A stretch of 64,000 nucleotides of DNA. Origin: Crossiella equi (lineage in GTDB: Bacteria; Actinomycetota; Actinomycetes; Mycobacteriales; Pseudonocardiaceae). Where the stretch lies: NCBI RefSeq assembly GCF_017876755.1, contig NZ_JAGIOO010000001.1, forward strand, positions 3,333,786 to 3,397,785. The letters run 5' to 3'. The stretch's first letter is position 1. Each line of letters opens with the position of its first letter. The position numbers and the translations under genes were made by a program. Shown here one piece after another: positions 29,391 to 37,958 of the stretch. A model generated the notes under the pieces. It ran no database searches and was not told where the DNA came from. It saw nothing but the letters and a program-made list of their open reading frames with translations.

Positions 29391-29504
29391 GTCCTCAATC
29401 CTTTCACGCCCCTCCGACAGCCCTGTCGGGTCCCGCATGCTGGACTTGCGGTGGCTCTCAGTGGCGACCGTGCCGTACGGTGGCCCTCGAACAACTGAAT
29501 ACAG

Positions 29505-29631
29505 CTCATCCAGAGGGGTAGAGGGATCGGCCCTACGACACCCCGGCAACCGGCACCGGCTCGACGCGTATTCCGCGAGGGAGCAGGTGACCACGGTGCC
29601 AAATCCGCCCCGCGCCAGCGGGAAAGATGAG
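29505..29631 (+). ncRNA. SAM-I (S-box) riboswitch controlling threonine synthase
   Basis: The core matches the S-box consensus in order: P1 strand CTCATC (29505-29510), AGAGGGGTAGAGGGA, CGGCCC, then CCCGGCAACC (ending 29551), GGTGCCAAATCC (29595-29606), a GC-rich P4 arm, and P1 strand GATGAG (29626-29631). The 3' P1 strand overlaps the Shine-Dalgarno GAGGAG (29629-29634), ten bases before the ATG. When SAM is bound and P1 closes, ribosome access should fall, giving translational repression. Direct binding is inferred from the conserved core. Confidence 0.93.
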
Positions 29632-29644
29632 GAGATACCTCGCG

Positions 29645-30913
29645 ATGACGACCATCGAGGTGCCCAACGGCGCCCAGCAGCAGACCCTTGACCTCGGCCC
29701 GGCGCGTGCGCTGGTCTGCCGGGAGTGCGGCCACCAGGTGCCTCTCGCCGCCGAGTTCGCGTGCGCGGAGTGTTTCGGTCCCCTGGAAGTCGGCTACGAC
29801 TTCGGCAGGGTCCGCCGGGAGGACATCGAGTCCGGCCCGCGCTCGATCTGGCGCTACCGCAACCTCTTGCCCGTCCCGTCCACTGTGGACGCCCACCCGA
29901 ACACCGACCCGGGCTGCACCCGGCTGGTCCGCGCGGACCGCCTGGCGGCCGCGCTCGGCGTCCGCCGGATCTGGGTGAAGGACGACACCGGCAACCCCAC
30001 GCACTCGTTCAAGGACCGCGTGGTCGCGGTCGCCTTGGCCGCCGCCCGTGAACTCGGCTTCACGGTGCTGGCCTGCCCCTCTACCGGCAACCTCGCCAAC
30101 GCCGTCGCGGCCGCCGCGGCCCGCGCGGGCTGGGAGTCGGTCGTGCTGATCCCCTCCTCCCTGGAGCGGGCCAAGATCCTCACCACCGCCGTGTACGACG
30201 GCGCGCTGATCGCCGTCGACGGCAACTACGACGACGTGAACCGTCTGGCCACCGAACTCGCGGCCGAACACGAGGACTGGGCGTTCGTGAACGTCAACGT
30301 CCGCCCGTACTACGCGGAGGGCTCCAAGACCCTGGGCTACGAGGTCGCCGAGCAGCTCGGCTGGCGCCTCCCGGACCAGATCGTGGTGCCGATCGCCTCC
30401 GGCTCCCAGCTCACCAAGGTCGACAAGGGCTTCCGCGAGCTCGGCGAGCTGGGCCTGGTCGAGCAGACCCCCTACCGCGTCTTCGGCGCCCAGGCCACGG
30501 GCTGCTCCCCCGTCGCCGCCGCCTACAAGGCCGGTCACGACGTGATCACCCCGGTCAAGCCGAACACCATCGCCCGTTCCCTGGCGATCGGCGCCCCGGC
30601 CGACGGTCCCTACGTCCTGGACACGGTCCGCCGCACCAACGGCGCCATCGAGAACGTCTCCGACGAAGAGGTCGTCGAGGGCATCCGCCTGCTCGCCCGC
30701 ACCGAGGGCATCTTCGCCGAGACCGCGGGTGGCGTGACCGTCGCGACGGCCAAGAAGCTCATCGAAACCGGCCAGCTGGACCCGGACGCCGAAACCGTCC
30801 TCCTGATCACCGGCGACGGCCTGAAGACCCTGGACGCCGTCCAGGACCACATCGGCCCCCGCGCCACGGTCCCGCCGTCGGCCGCCGCGGTCCACAAGGC
30901 CCTGGGCCTCTGA
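29645..30913 (+). CDS. thrC: threonine synthase
   Basis: This 422-residue PLP enzyme converts O-phosphohomoserine to threonine. An N-terminal zinc-ribbon-like C-R-E-C-G...C-A-E-C (about residues 25-45) is followed by the PLP Lys in N-P-T-H-S-F-K-D-R (Lys123) and the phosphate loop with S-T-G-N-L-A-N-A. The length and layout fit the actinobacterial/plant-like type. It is a single gene behind a SAM riboswitch and a strong terminator follows. It interrupts the usual holA-comEC neighbourhood. Confidence 0.93.
   Translation: MTTIEVPNGAQQQTLDLGPARALVCRECGHQVPLAAEFACAECFGPLEVGYDFGRVRREDIESGPRSIWRYRNLLPVPSTVDAHPNTDPGCTRLVRADRLAAALGVRRIWVKDDTGNPTHSFKDRVVAVALAAARELGFTVLACPSTGNLANAVAAAAARAGWESVVLIPSSLERAKILTTAVYDGALIAVDGNYDDVNRLATELAAEHEDWAFVNVNVRPYYAEGSKTLGYEVAEQLGWRLPDQIVVPIASGSQLTKVDKGFRELGELGLVEQTPYRVFGAQATGCSPVAAAYKAGHDVITPVKPNTIARSLAIGAPADGPYVLDTVRRTNGAIENVSDEEVVEGIRLLARTEGIFAETAGGVTVATAKKLIETGQLDPDAETVLLITGDGLKTLDAVQDHIGPRATVPPSAAAVHKALGL
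29878..29890. repeat. 13-bp palindrome GTCCACTGTGGAC
   Basis: It lies inside thrC and codes Ser-Thr-Val-Asp with the rare threonine codon ACT, the same as the lipase and permease copies. Confidence 0.8.
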
Positions 30914-30928
30914 CGCGAACACCTCACC

Positions 30929-30984
30929 ACCCGAAGGGTGTGCCACCGGGTCACAGCTGTGCCCGCCTGGCACACCCTTCGGGT
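30929..30984 (+). terminator. rho-independent terminator of thrC
   Basis: A 17-bp perfect stem (30929-30945 with 30968-30984), loop of 22 bases, is followed by TTCTTC. It starts 15 bases past the thrC stop. Confidence 0.9.
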
Positions 30985-31419
30985 TTCTTCGTCTCCAGCC
31001 GGCTCCGCCGCTCCAGTCGGCGGCACACCTTTGGGCGGGTGTATCGCTCCGGACGGCTGAGCTGATCTGGGCGGCTGGACCGAGCTGAACAGCTGGGCCG
31101 CTCTGGGCCACGGTGCTGCTTCGGCCAGCTGCACTGATTCGGCAGGGCGCCTTGGTTCGGGCAATCGGAGCTCTTCGGGTGGCGGTGCCTGGCGGCGCTG
31201 GTCCCGACGGCTCACACCAGTGCCGGAGTACCGAGAGGCGGGTGGCGGCTGCGATGGGGATTGGCGCCGGCCGCCGGGTCGAACTGTCCCAGCGCCCGGA
31301 CCTTGGCCAACAGGTCAGCCTGGCCGGAAGGACCCCTGGGCTGAGTACGCGGGCCCGGCCCGAGCGGGCCGGGGAGCCGGTCTTGTCTGTCCTGGTCTGG
31401 TGGGTGCTGTGCCTGGTCG
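30985..31419. other. 435-base gap between thrC and comEC
   Basis: No gene is supported. The sequence is low-complexity, with recurring GGCTG/GCTGGGC words; open frames on either strand are compositionally odd and lack start signals. It lies at the boundary where thrC is inserted in the holA-comEC order. Confidence 0.5.
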
Positions 31420-34137
31420 TCACCGTGGGGCTCCCGTGGTCTGTTTGCCTCGGCGGAAGGCGGTGGGGCCTGGGGCGATCGCCAGGTCACCGTCCTGGTC
31501 GGTGCGGAGGGTCAGGGTGCCTTGGGCGCGGAGGGTGTCCAGGACCAGTGGGCTCGGGTGGCCGTAGTCGTTGTCCTTGCCCGCGCTGATCATCGCGATG
31601 CGGGGTCGGACCGTGGTCAGGAAGGTCGGGAGGCTGTAGCGGGAGCCGTGGTGGGGAACTTTGAGGATGTCCGCGGACAGGTCGGTTCCCTTGGCGTCCA
31701 ACAGGTCTGACTGACCGGCGAGTTCGATGTCGCCGGTGAGCAGCGCCCTGCCCGCGCTGGTGTGGGCTCGGATGACCAGGGAGGCGTCGTTGAGGGCGGT
31801 GCCGTCGGCGCGTTCTTCGGTGGCACCCAGGGCAGCGGGGCTCCGGGGTGCCAGCACGTCCAGGGTGAGGCCGGGCCACGCCGTGCTGGCGCCGGGGTGG
31901 AGTTCGATCAGGGGTACGCCCGCGGTGGCCGTTGTCTCGCGTACTTCTTTCAGGGCCCACTGGGGTTGTTGGACTGGGCTGAGGCCCACGGCGCCGACGT
32001 CGTGGTCGGCCAAGACCTCGCGGAGGCCTGTGATGTGGTCCGCGTGCAGGTGGGTGAGCAGTACCAGCGGAATCCGGGTGATGCCGAGGTCCCGGAGGCA
32101 GCTGGTGATCGCCACGGGGTCGGGGCCGGTGTCGACGAGGACAGCGCGGCCGGGTTCGGCGGTGGCCAGGACGATGGCGTCGCCTTGGCCGACGTCGCAC
32201 GCCACCAAGGCCCAGTTCGGGGGCGGCCAGCCCGGGCGGAGCAGACGGACCGGGATCAGGATGATGATCAGGAGGAGTACCAGGGCGATCAGCAGTGGGC
32301 GGATCCTGTTGTGCCGCAGGAGGACTGCCAGCCCTATGAGAACCGCGGCGAGGAGTAGCGCGCCGCCGAGGCCTGGTGGCCACGGGACGGTGGTCATGGG
32401 CAGGGCAGCGGTGTCGCGGGCGACTGTGACGAGCCACCAGACCTCCGGGGCTGCTAGGTGGACGAGAAGTTCGGCTGTGGGCAGGTGGAGCACGGACAGC
32501 AGGGCGGCGAGCAGGCCCAGGATCGTGGCCAGTGCGACCACCGGGGCGGCGAGCAGGTTGGCGAGGATCGCGGTCAGGCTCACCTCGCCTGTCATGCCCG
32601 CGACGACGGGTGCGGTGGCGAGGTGGGCTGCCGCCGGGACGGCCAGGGCTTCGGCCAGGCCGCGTGGGACGCCTCGGTCGTGGAGGCGGTCGGCCCAGCG
32701 GGGTGCGATGAGGACCAGAGCGGCCGTGGCCAGGACGGAGAGCACGAAGCCGAGGTCGTTCGCGAGCTCCGGGCTGGCCAGCAACAGGATCGTGATCGCC
32801 GCGGCCAGGGTTGGCAGGGCGGTGCGTTCACGGCCCGTGGTCAGGGCGTAGAGCGCGATGGCCGCCATGACAGCGGCACGCAGGACGCTCGGTTGTGGGC
32901 GGGCCAGGACGACGAAGCCGACCAGGGCGAGTGCGGCGGCGAAGGCTGAGGTGCGTGGGCCCGCGCGGAGGAGGCGGAAGAGGAGGAGGACCGCGCCGCA
33001 GACGATGGCGAGGTTCGTGCCGCTGACGGCCAGGAGGTGGGCCATGCCCGCGGCGCGGAAGTCGGCGATGACGCGTGGGGTGAGGGTGCTCGTGTCGCCG
33101 ACGACCAGAGAGGGCAGCAGGCCGCTTTGGTCTGGCGTCAGAACTTCGCTGGCCTGGTGGAGGCCTGCGCGGAGGCTGCTCGCGCCGCGTTGCCAGGGCG
33201 GGGGATCGTCGAGCAGTTCCGGTGGTTTGTGCACGCGCAGGACCGCGGCGGTCAAGTCACCGGGGTGGGGTGGGGCCAGTTTGCCCGTGGCGCGGAGGGT
33301 GTGGCCCGGGGTCGCGGTGGACCAGGAGCCGTGCATCGCGATCAGGAGGAGTCTGCCGCCGATGGTGATCGTGGTGCCGCTGGATGTTGTGGCGGTAATG
33401 AGCTCCAGGTCCAGGAGGGTGGCTGTGGTGGTGCTGGCTCGGCCGCCGTAGGCCGGGCCGCGCAGGGGGCGCGGATCGCCGACGATGGTGCCTGTGACGG
33501 TTGCCGTGGCACCTCGTTCGGACTCCGCACGCAGTGGATGTGTTGCGGCTGCGTGGGTTCGGAGTGCGATGCCGGTGGCGGCGGCTGCTGCCAGGGCGGT
33601 GGCGGTGAGGACGCCCGCGGTGATGCGGCGGCGGAGCGGGGCGGGTGTTCGGGGCCCGGATGCCGGTTGGGGCTCGGGGCTGGGGGCATCGCCGTCAGGT
33701 TGGGCGAGGCTGGGCGGGGTGTCGCCATCGGGCTGAGCGCGGTCCGGAGGCGTTCCGCCGTCAGGCTGGGTGTCGCCTGGTCGGTCGGCGCGAGGTGGGC
33801 GGTGGGTGCGGATCAGCTTGTGGGCGGCGAGCATCGCCGTGGCGGTGCAGAGGGCAGCGGCCAGTGCCGCTGGGAGCCAGCCGCCGTGCAGGCCGAGCAG
33901 GGTGACTGCCCAGGTGCTCAGGGCGGCGGGTACTAGACGCAGGTCCGGACCGGACGGTGGGTTCGGGTGGTCCTGCCGTGGGTGGAGCTCGGCGCGGAGA
34001 ACAAGTCGTTCGCGCGGTGCGCTGCCACTTCCCTCCTCTCCGCGCCTCGTCGCCGTGGGGTCGGGTTCTGCACGTGCTCCCCTCTCTCGTGCTTCGTCCA
34101 CGGCGATCTGCCGCAGCGAACGACGTGCTCTCCGCAT
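31420..34137 (-). CDS. comEC: ComEC/Rec2-type DNA uptake channel protein
   Basis: This 905-residue protein has an N-terminal soluble part, several TM helices with the ComEC core (A-H-L-L-A-V-S-G-T-N-L-A) and a C-terminal metallo-beta-lactamase-like nuclease domain with H-L-H-A-D-H-I-T-G-L. It would form the inner-membrane DNA channel and degrade one strand. ATG 34137 follows GAGGGGGATCC, a strong ribosome binding site. It lies 37 bases after comEA, in one operon. Counterpart of Rv2414c. Confidence 0.92.
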   Translation of the reverse strand: MRRARRSLRQIAVDEARERGARAEPDPTATRRGEEGSGSAPRERLVLRAELHPRQDHPNPPSGPDLRLVPAALSTWAVTLLGLHGGWLPAALAAALCTATAMLAAHKLIRTHRPPRADRPGDTQPDGGTPPDRAQPDGDTPPSLAQPDGDAPSPEPQPASGPRTPAPLRRRITAGVLTATALAAAAATGIALRTHAAATHPLRAESERGATATVTGTIVGDPRPLRGPAYGGRASTTTATLLDLELITATTSSGTTITIGGRLLLIAMHGSWSTATPGHTLRATGKLAPPHPGDLTAAVLRVHKPPELLDDPPPWQRGASSLRAGLHQASEVLTPDQSGLLPSLVVGDTSTLTPRVIADFRAAGMAHLLAVSGTNLAIVCGAVLLLFRLLRAGPRTSAFAAALALVGFVVLARPQPSVLRAAVMAAIALYALTTGRERTALPTLAAAITILLLASPELANDLGFVLSVLATAALVLIAPRWADRLHDRGVPRGLAEALAVPAAAHLATAPVVAGMTGEVSLTAILANLLAAPVVALATILGLLAALLSVLHLPTAELLVHLAAPEVWWLVTVARDTAALPMTTVPWPPGLGGALLLAAVLIGLAVLLRHNRIRPLLIALVLLLIIILIPVRLLRPGWPPPNWALVACDVGQGDAIVLATAEPGRAVLVDTGPDPVAITSCLRDLGITRIPLVLLTHLHADHITGLREVLADHDVGAVGLSPVQQPQWALKEVRETTATAGVPLIELHPGASTAWPGLTLDVLAPRSPAALGATEERADGTALNDASLVIRAHTSAGRALLTGDIELAGQSDLLDAKGTDLSADILKVPHHGSRYSLPTFLTTVRPRIAMISAGKDNDYGHPSPLVLDTLRAQGTLTLRTDQDGDLAIAPGPTAFRRGKQTTGAPR

Positions 34138-34174
34138 GGATCCCCCTCGTGGCCCGTGGGTCCGGCGCCTCAGG

Positions 34175-35011
34175 TCAGAGGCTGACCAGCTCACGGAGCC
34201 GGGCGAGGCGGGACGCTCCGATGCCCTCGATCTCGCGCAGCTGGTCGATCGAGGTGAAACGGCCGTGCTTGGTCCGCCACTGAACGATGCGTTGCGCCGT
34301 CACTGGACCTACTCCTGGCAGGGCGTCGAGGGCGGCGGGTGTTGCGGTGTTCAGGCTGACTCTGGCGGCGCCACCGGGGAACACGCCCTGGCTGTGTGCG
34401 GGCGGTTCCGCCGGTGGCGGTACTCCGACGTGCACTTGCTCTCCGTCGGCCAGCCTGCGGGCCAGGTTCAGCCCGCTGAGGTCGGCGTCGGGGTGTGCGC
34501 CGCCTGCCGCGTGCACGGCGTCGGCGACGCGGGCCCCTTCGGTGAGGGTGACCAGCCCGGGTCTGGTCACCCTCCCGACCACGCTGACCACCAGGGTGGC
34601 GCCGGGGCCGGTGGTGGTGGCGGACGTGATCGGAGGGGCGGCCGGGCCAGCCGCTGTCGCCAGTGCGGGAGCGTCCTCCCGCGTTGGCTGATCCGACCAC
34701 ACCAGCAGCGCGGTCGTCGCCACAGCCAGGAGTGCGACGACCGCGACTGCCAGTGCCGCCGGGCGACCGGGATCCCACCTGATGCCTCGGGCTCCACTCG
34801 GGAAGAGCCGTCGGAACCAGTTCGGGGGTCGGGACAACGGCCGGGCCGGCAGTCGGTGCCCTGACTCGTCCAGCTCGATGATCTCGATGTTCGCGAGCTC
34901 GGGCGGCGGGTCGGGGCCGGTTCTCTTGCGTGCGGCGGCTGCCAGTTCGGACAACCGGGCTTGCGCGGTGTCGCGTCGTTGTCGGGTTGCCGCGGAGAGG
35001 TAGCGCCACAT
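34175..35011 (-). CDS. comEA: ComEA-type DNA receptor with SLBB and helix-hairpin-helix domains
   Basis: This 278-residue protein has a cytoplasmic basic N-terminus (about residues 1-80), one TM helix (about 88-106), an SLBB-like domain (V-V-G-R-V-T-R-P-G-L-V) and a C-terminal double helix-hairpin-helix (S-L-N-T-A-T-P-A-A-L-D-A-L-P-G-V-G and G-I-G-A-S-R-L-A). It binds incoming double-stranded DNA and hands it to ComEC. The ATG at 35011 has a weak ribosome binding site. Two DnaA-type boxes lie 53 bases upstream. Confidence 0.92.
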   Translation of the reverse strand: MWRYLSAATRQRRDTAQARLSELAAAARKRTGPDPPPELANIEIIELDESGHRLPARPLSRPPNWFRRLFPSGARGIRWDPGRPAALAVAVVALLAVATTALLVWSDQPTREDAPALATAAGPAAPPITSATTTGPGATLVVSVVGRVTRPGLVTLTEGARVADAVHAAGGAHPDADLSGLNLARRLADGEQVHVGVPPPAEPPAHSQGVFPGGAARVSLNTATPAALDALPGVGPVTAQRIVQWRTKHGRFTSIDQLREIEGIGASRLARLRELVSL

Positions 35012-35770
35012 GCCGTCGACGGTAGGGAGGTGGGGAGGGGTGTGGGGTGGGTGCGGGTTGGGCTGTGGACAAGTGGCGCGATGTGGATAGGTCGGGATCT
35101 TGGGCGGGGTTTTCGGGGGTGGTGCCGGGGGGCTGTGGTGGACTGGAAATGGGGGGTCCCCCTCGCGCGCGGGTGGGGTGGGCGAGGGGTTCGCGGGGTG
35201 GGCCGGGGTGAGTCGGCTCGGCCGGCTGGGGCGGCTTCGGCGGGCTGGGCCGGGGCGGCGCACACGGCCGGGTGGCTCGGCCACGGCCGGGTGAATCGGG
35301 GAGAGCCGGGCAGTTGGGACAGGGCCGGGTGGCTCGGGCAAGGCTGGGCGCAACGGGCAGGCCAGACGGGCGTGGCAGGCCAGGCGAAGCAGGGAGGCGG
35401 GACAGGCAGGCTCAGATGAAGTTGGGCAGCGTCGGGTGGCTCGCTCAGGTGGGCAGGGCCCGGCTACTCGCACGGGTGGGCAGGGCCCGGCGAGTCAAGA
35501 CGGCCCCGGGGTGGGTTGGCGGGCCCGGGTGGGTTGGGCGAGTTGAGCGGTTCGGGTGGCTTGGGTGGCCGGAGTGGGTGAGGTGGCTCGGGCAGATGGG
35601 GGTGGCCGGAGCGGGCAGGCGGCTTCGGGCGGGCAGAGGGTGTCCGCTGGGGTATGGCGCGGTGCGAATGCTTTGCGCGGCAGGGCTTTCGCTGGACGGG
35701 GCTGTGGTTGGGCGGGGTGCGGGTGGGCCGGGCCGGGCGAGGTGAGGGCCTGGCCGGGGCGGGGGCGCGT
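35012..35770. other. 760-base G-rich low-complexity gap
   Basis: No gene is supported. From about 35160 to 35760 the + strand is dominated by G with few C-runs and repeats of GGGTGGCTCGG, CGGGTGGGCAGGGCCCGG and GGCCGGGTG in degenerate form. Closely spaced GGG runs could form G-quadruplexes. The gap falls between comEA and degV, where M. tuberculosis carries eis (Rv2416c). Confidence 0.6.
35064..35090 (-). other. pair of DnaA-type boxes upstream of comEA
   Basis: On the - strand TTGTCCACA (35064-35072) and CTATCCACA (35082-35090) lie in the same orientation, 18 bases apart. TTGTCCACA is the preferred DnaA box of Streptomyces; the second fits the looser consensus. Confidence 0.55.
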
Positions 35771-36622
35771 TCAGAAAGGGTTGTGGCGCAACACCACGAC
35801 GCCCAGTACGCCTGGGCCGGTGTGGGCGCCGACGACCGCGCCCACCTCGGAGATGACGCAGCCGTCGCAGCCCGGGAGGCGGTCGTCGAGGCGGCCCGCG
35901 AGTTCGGCCGCCCGTTGAGGGGAGCCCAGGTGGTGGACGGCCACTGAGACCGGGCCTTGGCCCGCCGCGGTGGCGGCCAGGTCGACGAGGCGGGCGACTG
36001 CTCGGCTTGTCGTGCGGACCTTTTCCAGGGGGAGGATGCGGCCGTTGTCCACGTGGAGGAGGGGTTTGACGGCCAGGGCCGTGCCCAGGAGGGCGGCGGT
36101 CGGGGTGATGCGGCCGCCCCGGCGGAGGTGTTCCAGGGTTTCCAGGCAGAAGAAGGTTCTGGTGTGGGTTGCCGTGGTGGTGGCCGTGTCCTCGACCTGT
36201 TTGGGGTGGGCGCCTTCGGTGGCCGCCCGGGCCGCGGCCAGGACCGCGAAGCCCAGGCCCATCGCGGTGGAGCGGGAGTCGACCACGCGGACGCGGTCCG
36301 GGCCGACCTCCAGTGCCGCCAGGCGGGCCGCGTCCCAGGTGCCGGAGAGTTCGCGGGAGAGGTGGATGCTGACCACCGCGTCGGCGCCCGCGGTCAGGGC
36401 CCGGTCGTAGGCCTCGGCGAACTCGGCCGGGGTCGGGCGGGAGGTGGTCACGGTGTGGCGGGCCGCCAGGGCCGCCGCGAGCTCGGCCGGGCCCACGTCC
36501 TTGCCGTCCAGGCCCGTGGTGCCGTCCACCGTCACGTGCAGCGGGACCTCGTGGACGCCGTGGCGGGCGGCGAAACCCTCCGGCAGGTAGGCGGTGGAGT
36601 CGGTGAACACGGCGACGGACAC
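35771..36622 (-). CDS. DegV family fatty-acid-binding protein
   Basis: This 283-residue protein starts V-F-T-D-S-T-A-Y-L-P, the DegV opening whose Asp/Ser face contacts the fatty acid, and has T-S-R-P-T-P-A-E-F and S-I-H-L-S-R-E-L-S-G-T in the usual places. DegV proteins bind fatty acids and in Firmicutes feed fatty acid kinase. GTG 36622 lies 11 bases after the SGNH stop, at the end of a nadD-rsfS-phosphatase-SGNH-degV unit. Rv2417c is the counterpart. Confidence 0.9.
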   Translation of the reverse strand: MSVAVFTDSTAYLPEGFAARHGVHEVPLHVTVDGTTGLDGKDVGPAELAAALAARHTVTTSRPTPAEFAEAYDRALTAGADAVVSIHLSRELSGTWDAARLAALEVGPDRVRVVDSRSTAMGLGFAVLAAARAATEGAHPKQVEDTATTTATHTRTFFCLETLEHLRRGGRITPTAALLGTALAVKPLLHVDNGRILPLEKVRTTSRAVARLVDLAATAAGQGPVSVAVHHLGSPQRAAELAGRLDDRLPGCDGCVISEVGAVVGAHTGPGVLGVVVLRHNPF

Positions 36623-36633
36623 GGGCAGGAAGC

Positions 36634-37350
36634 CTACGGAAGAAGTGGGCGCAGCAGGGCCGCCATGGCCTCGCCGACCGCCGCGTGTGCGGAATATCCC
36701 CAGTGCATGCCGTCCGGGTTGCCCTCGCCGCCGAAGACGTGCGCGCGCACCAAGGCTGGGAGGTCCAGCAGCGGGATGTCCTCCCGGGTGGCCCAGGCCT
36801 GGACGGCTCGGGCGGCCGGGGCGTGGCCGGTGTGCACGCCGCCGTAGTCCGGGGAGGCGTGCACCGACGGCAGCACGCCCACAACCGGCAGGCCCGGGCG
36901 GATGTTGCGGACCGCGCGCAGGCAGCGGTCCAGGTAGGCCACGGTGAGGTGGGGCGGCAGGGCGACCGGGCGGCCGCCGAGCATGCGTGCCAGGTGCGGC
37001 TGGGCGGCCAGGTAGCGGGCCCGGGCGAAGCGGCGAAGGGCCGCCGGGCGCAGGTGCCGCAGGCCCTCGCGGAGATAGGTGGGCAGAGGGCTGGGCAGCG
37101 TGTCCATGCTGCCCAGGCCCAGGACCAGCGCGTCGATGCGGGGCATCAGCGACCACACGCGCGGGTCGCCGGTCAGGGCCCACCAGCCGTGCCGGGCGGT
37201 CCAGCCGAAGCCCGCCACCAGCTCGGCCTCGCGGTCGAGCCGGGTGGCGGTGATGTTGGGCCACAACCGGGGGTCGTCGGCGGGCAGGGCGTACTCGGGA
37301 CCGTGGAAGGCCAGCGAGTCACCGAGGACCAGCAGGCGTCCCCGGCTCAA
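36634..37350 (-). CDS. SGNH/GDSL hydrolase, OctT-like by position
   Basis: This 238-residue protein has block I G-D-S-L-A-F-H-G (catalytic Ser), block III G-L-G-S-M-D and block V D-G-M-H-W-G with the catalytic Asp-x-x-His. It lies between degV and a GpgP-like phosphatase, exactly as Rv2418c, which in mycobacteria acylates the precursor of methylglucose lipopolysaccharides. The acyl transfer role here is inferred from position. Start TTG 37350 overlaps the phosphatase stop (TTGA) and has GGGGG upstream; a longer form from GTG 37386 is possible. Confidence 0.82.
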   Translation of the reverse strand: MSRGRLLVLGDSLAFHGPEYALPADDPRLWPNITATRLDREAELVAGFGWTARHGWWALTGDPRVWSLMPRIDALVLGLGSMDTLPSPLPTYLREGLRHLRPAALRRFARARYLAAQPHLARMLGGRPVALPPHLTVAYLDRCLRAVRNIRPGLPVVGVLPSVHASPDYGGVHTGHAPAARAVQAWATREDIPLLDLPALVRAHVFGGEGNPDGMHWGYSAHAAVGEAMAALLRPLLP

Positions 37351-37958
37351 CCAGTGGCCCCCACGTTGTGGTTGAGCAGGCGCCACCGCCCGGTGTCACC
37401 CCGGCGGGCGAGCACGGTCCAGTGGCAGTTGGACAGACCGCCCAGCTGTGGCCACGTCTCGACCGGCAGCCCGAGCAGGCGGCCGACCAGCCCGGTGATG
37501 AGACCGCCGTGCGCGCACAGCAGCGCGGTGCCGTCGTGCTCCAGGTCGAGGTCGGCGACGACCTCCGCGGCCCGCGCGGCGACCTCGACGCGGCTCTCGC
37601 CGCCGGGCGGGGCGAAGGTCGGGTCGGCCCGCCAGGTGTCCAGGGCACCGGGGAAGTCGCGCTCGACCTCCTCGCCGGACATGCCCATCCACTGGCCGAC
37701 GTCGGTCTCCCGCAGCCGCTTGTCCACGCGCGGCACCCAGCCGGTGAGCTCGGTGAGCGTGGCCGCGGTGTTGGCCGCGCGCTGCAGGTCGGAGACCACG
37801 AACACGTCCGGCTCGAACTTCGCCACGTGCGGGGCCGCGGCCCGCGCCTGCTCACGACCGATGTCGTTGAGGTCGACGTCGAGGTGCCCCTGCAGGCGCC
37901 CGGAGGCGTTGTGGCCGGTCTGCCCGTGGCGCCAGACGACGAGTCGGGACAGCGTCAC
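37347..37958 (-). CDS. histidine phosphatase, GpgP-like
   Basis: This 203-residue protein has the catalytic R-H-G-Q-T-G-H-N, then R-L-R-E-T-D-V-G-Q-W and the second His in A-H-G-G-L-I-T-G-L. The G-G-E-S-R-V-E-V-A-A-R and W-P-Q-L-G-G stretches closely match mycobacterial glucosyl-3-phosphoglycerate phosphatase (Rv2419c), an early enzyme in methylglucose lipopolysaccharide synthesis. GTG 37958 overlaps the rsfS stop (GTGA). Confidence 0.85.
   Translation of the reverse strand: MTLSRLVVWRHGQTGHNASGRLQGHLDVDLNDIGREQARAAAPHVAKFEPDVFVVSDLQRAANTAATLTELTGWVPRVDKRLRETDVGQWMGMSGEEVERDFPGALDTWRADPTFAPPGGESRVEVAARAAEVVADLDLEHDGTALLCAHGGLITGLVGRLLGLPVETWPQLGGLSNCHWTVLARRGDTGRWRLLNHNVGATG

Noticed and set aside
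29387-31423. 678-codon frame on the - strand across thrC
   Set aside because: It overlaps the SAM riboswitch and the whole thrC gene, and has no recognisable domain.
31113-31589. 158-codon frame between thrC and comEC
   Set aside because: The composition is repetitive and Gly/Arg-rich, and it overlaps the end of comEC.
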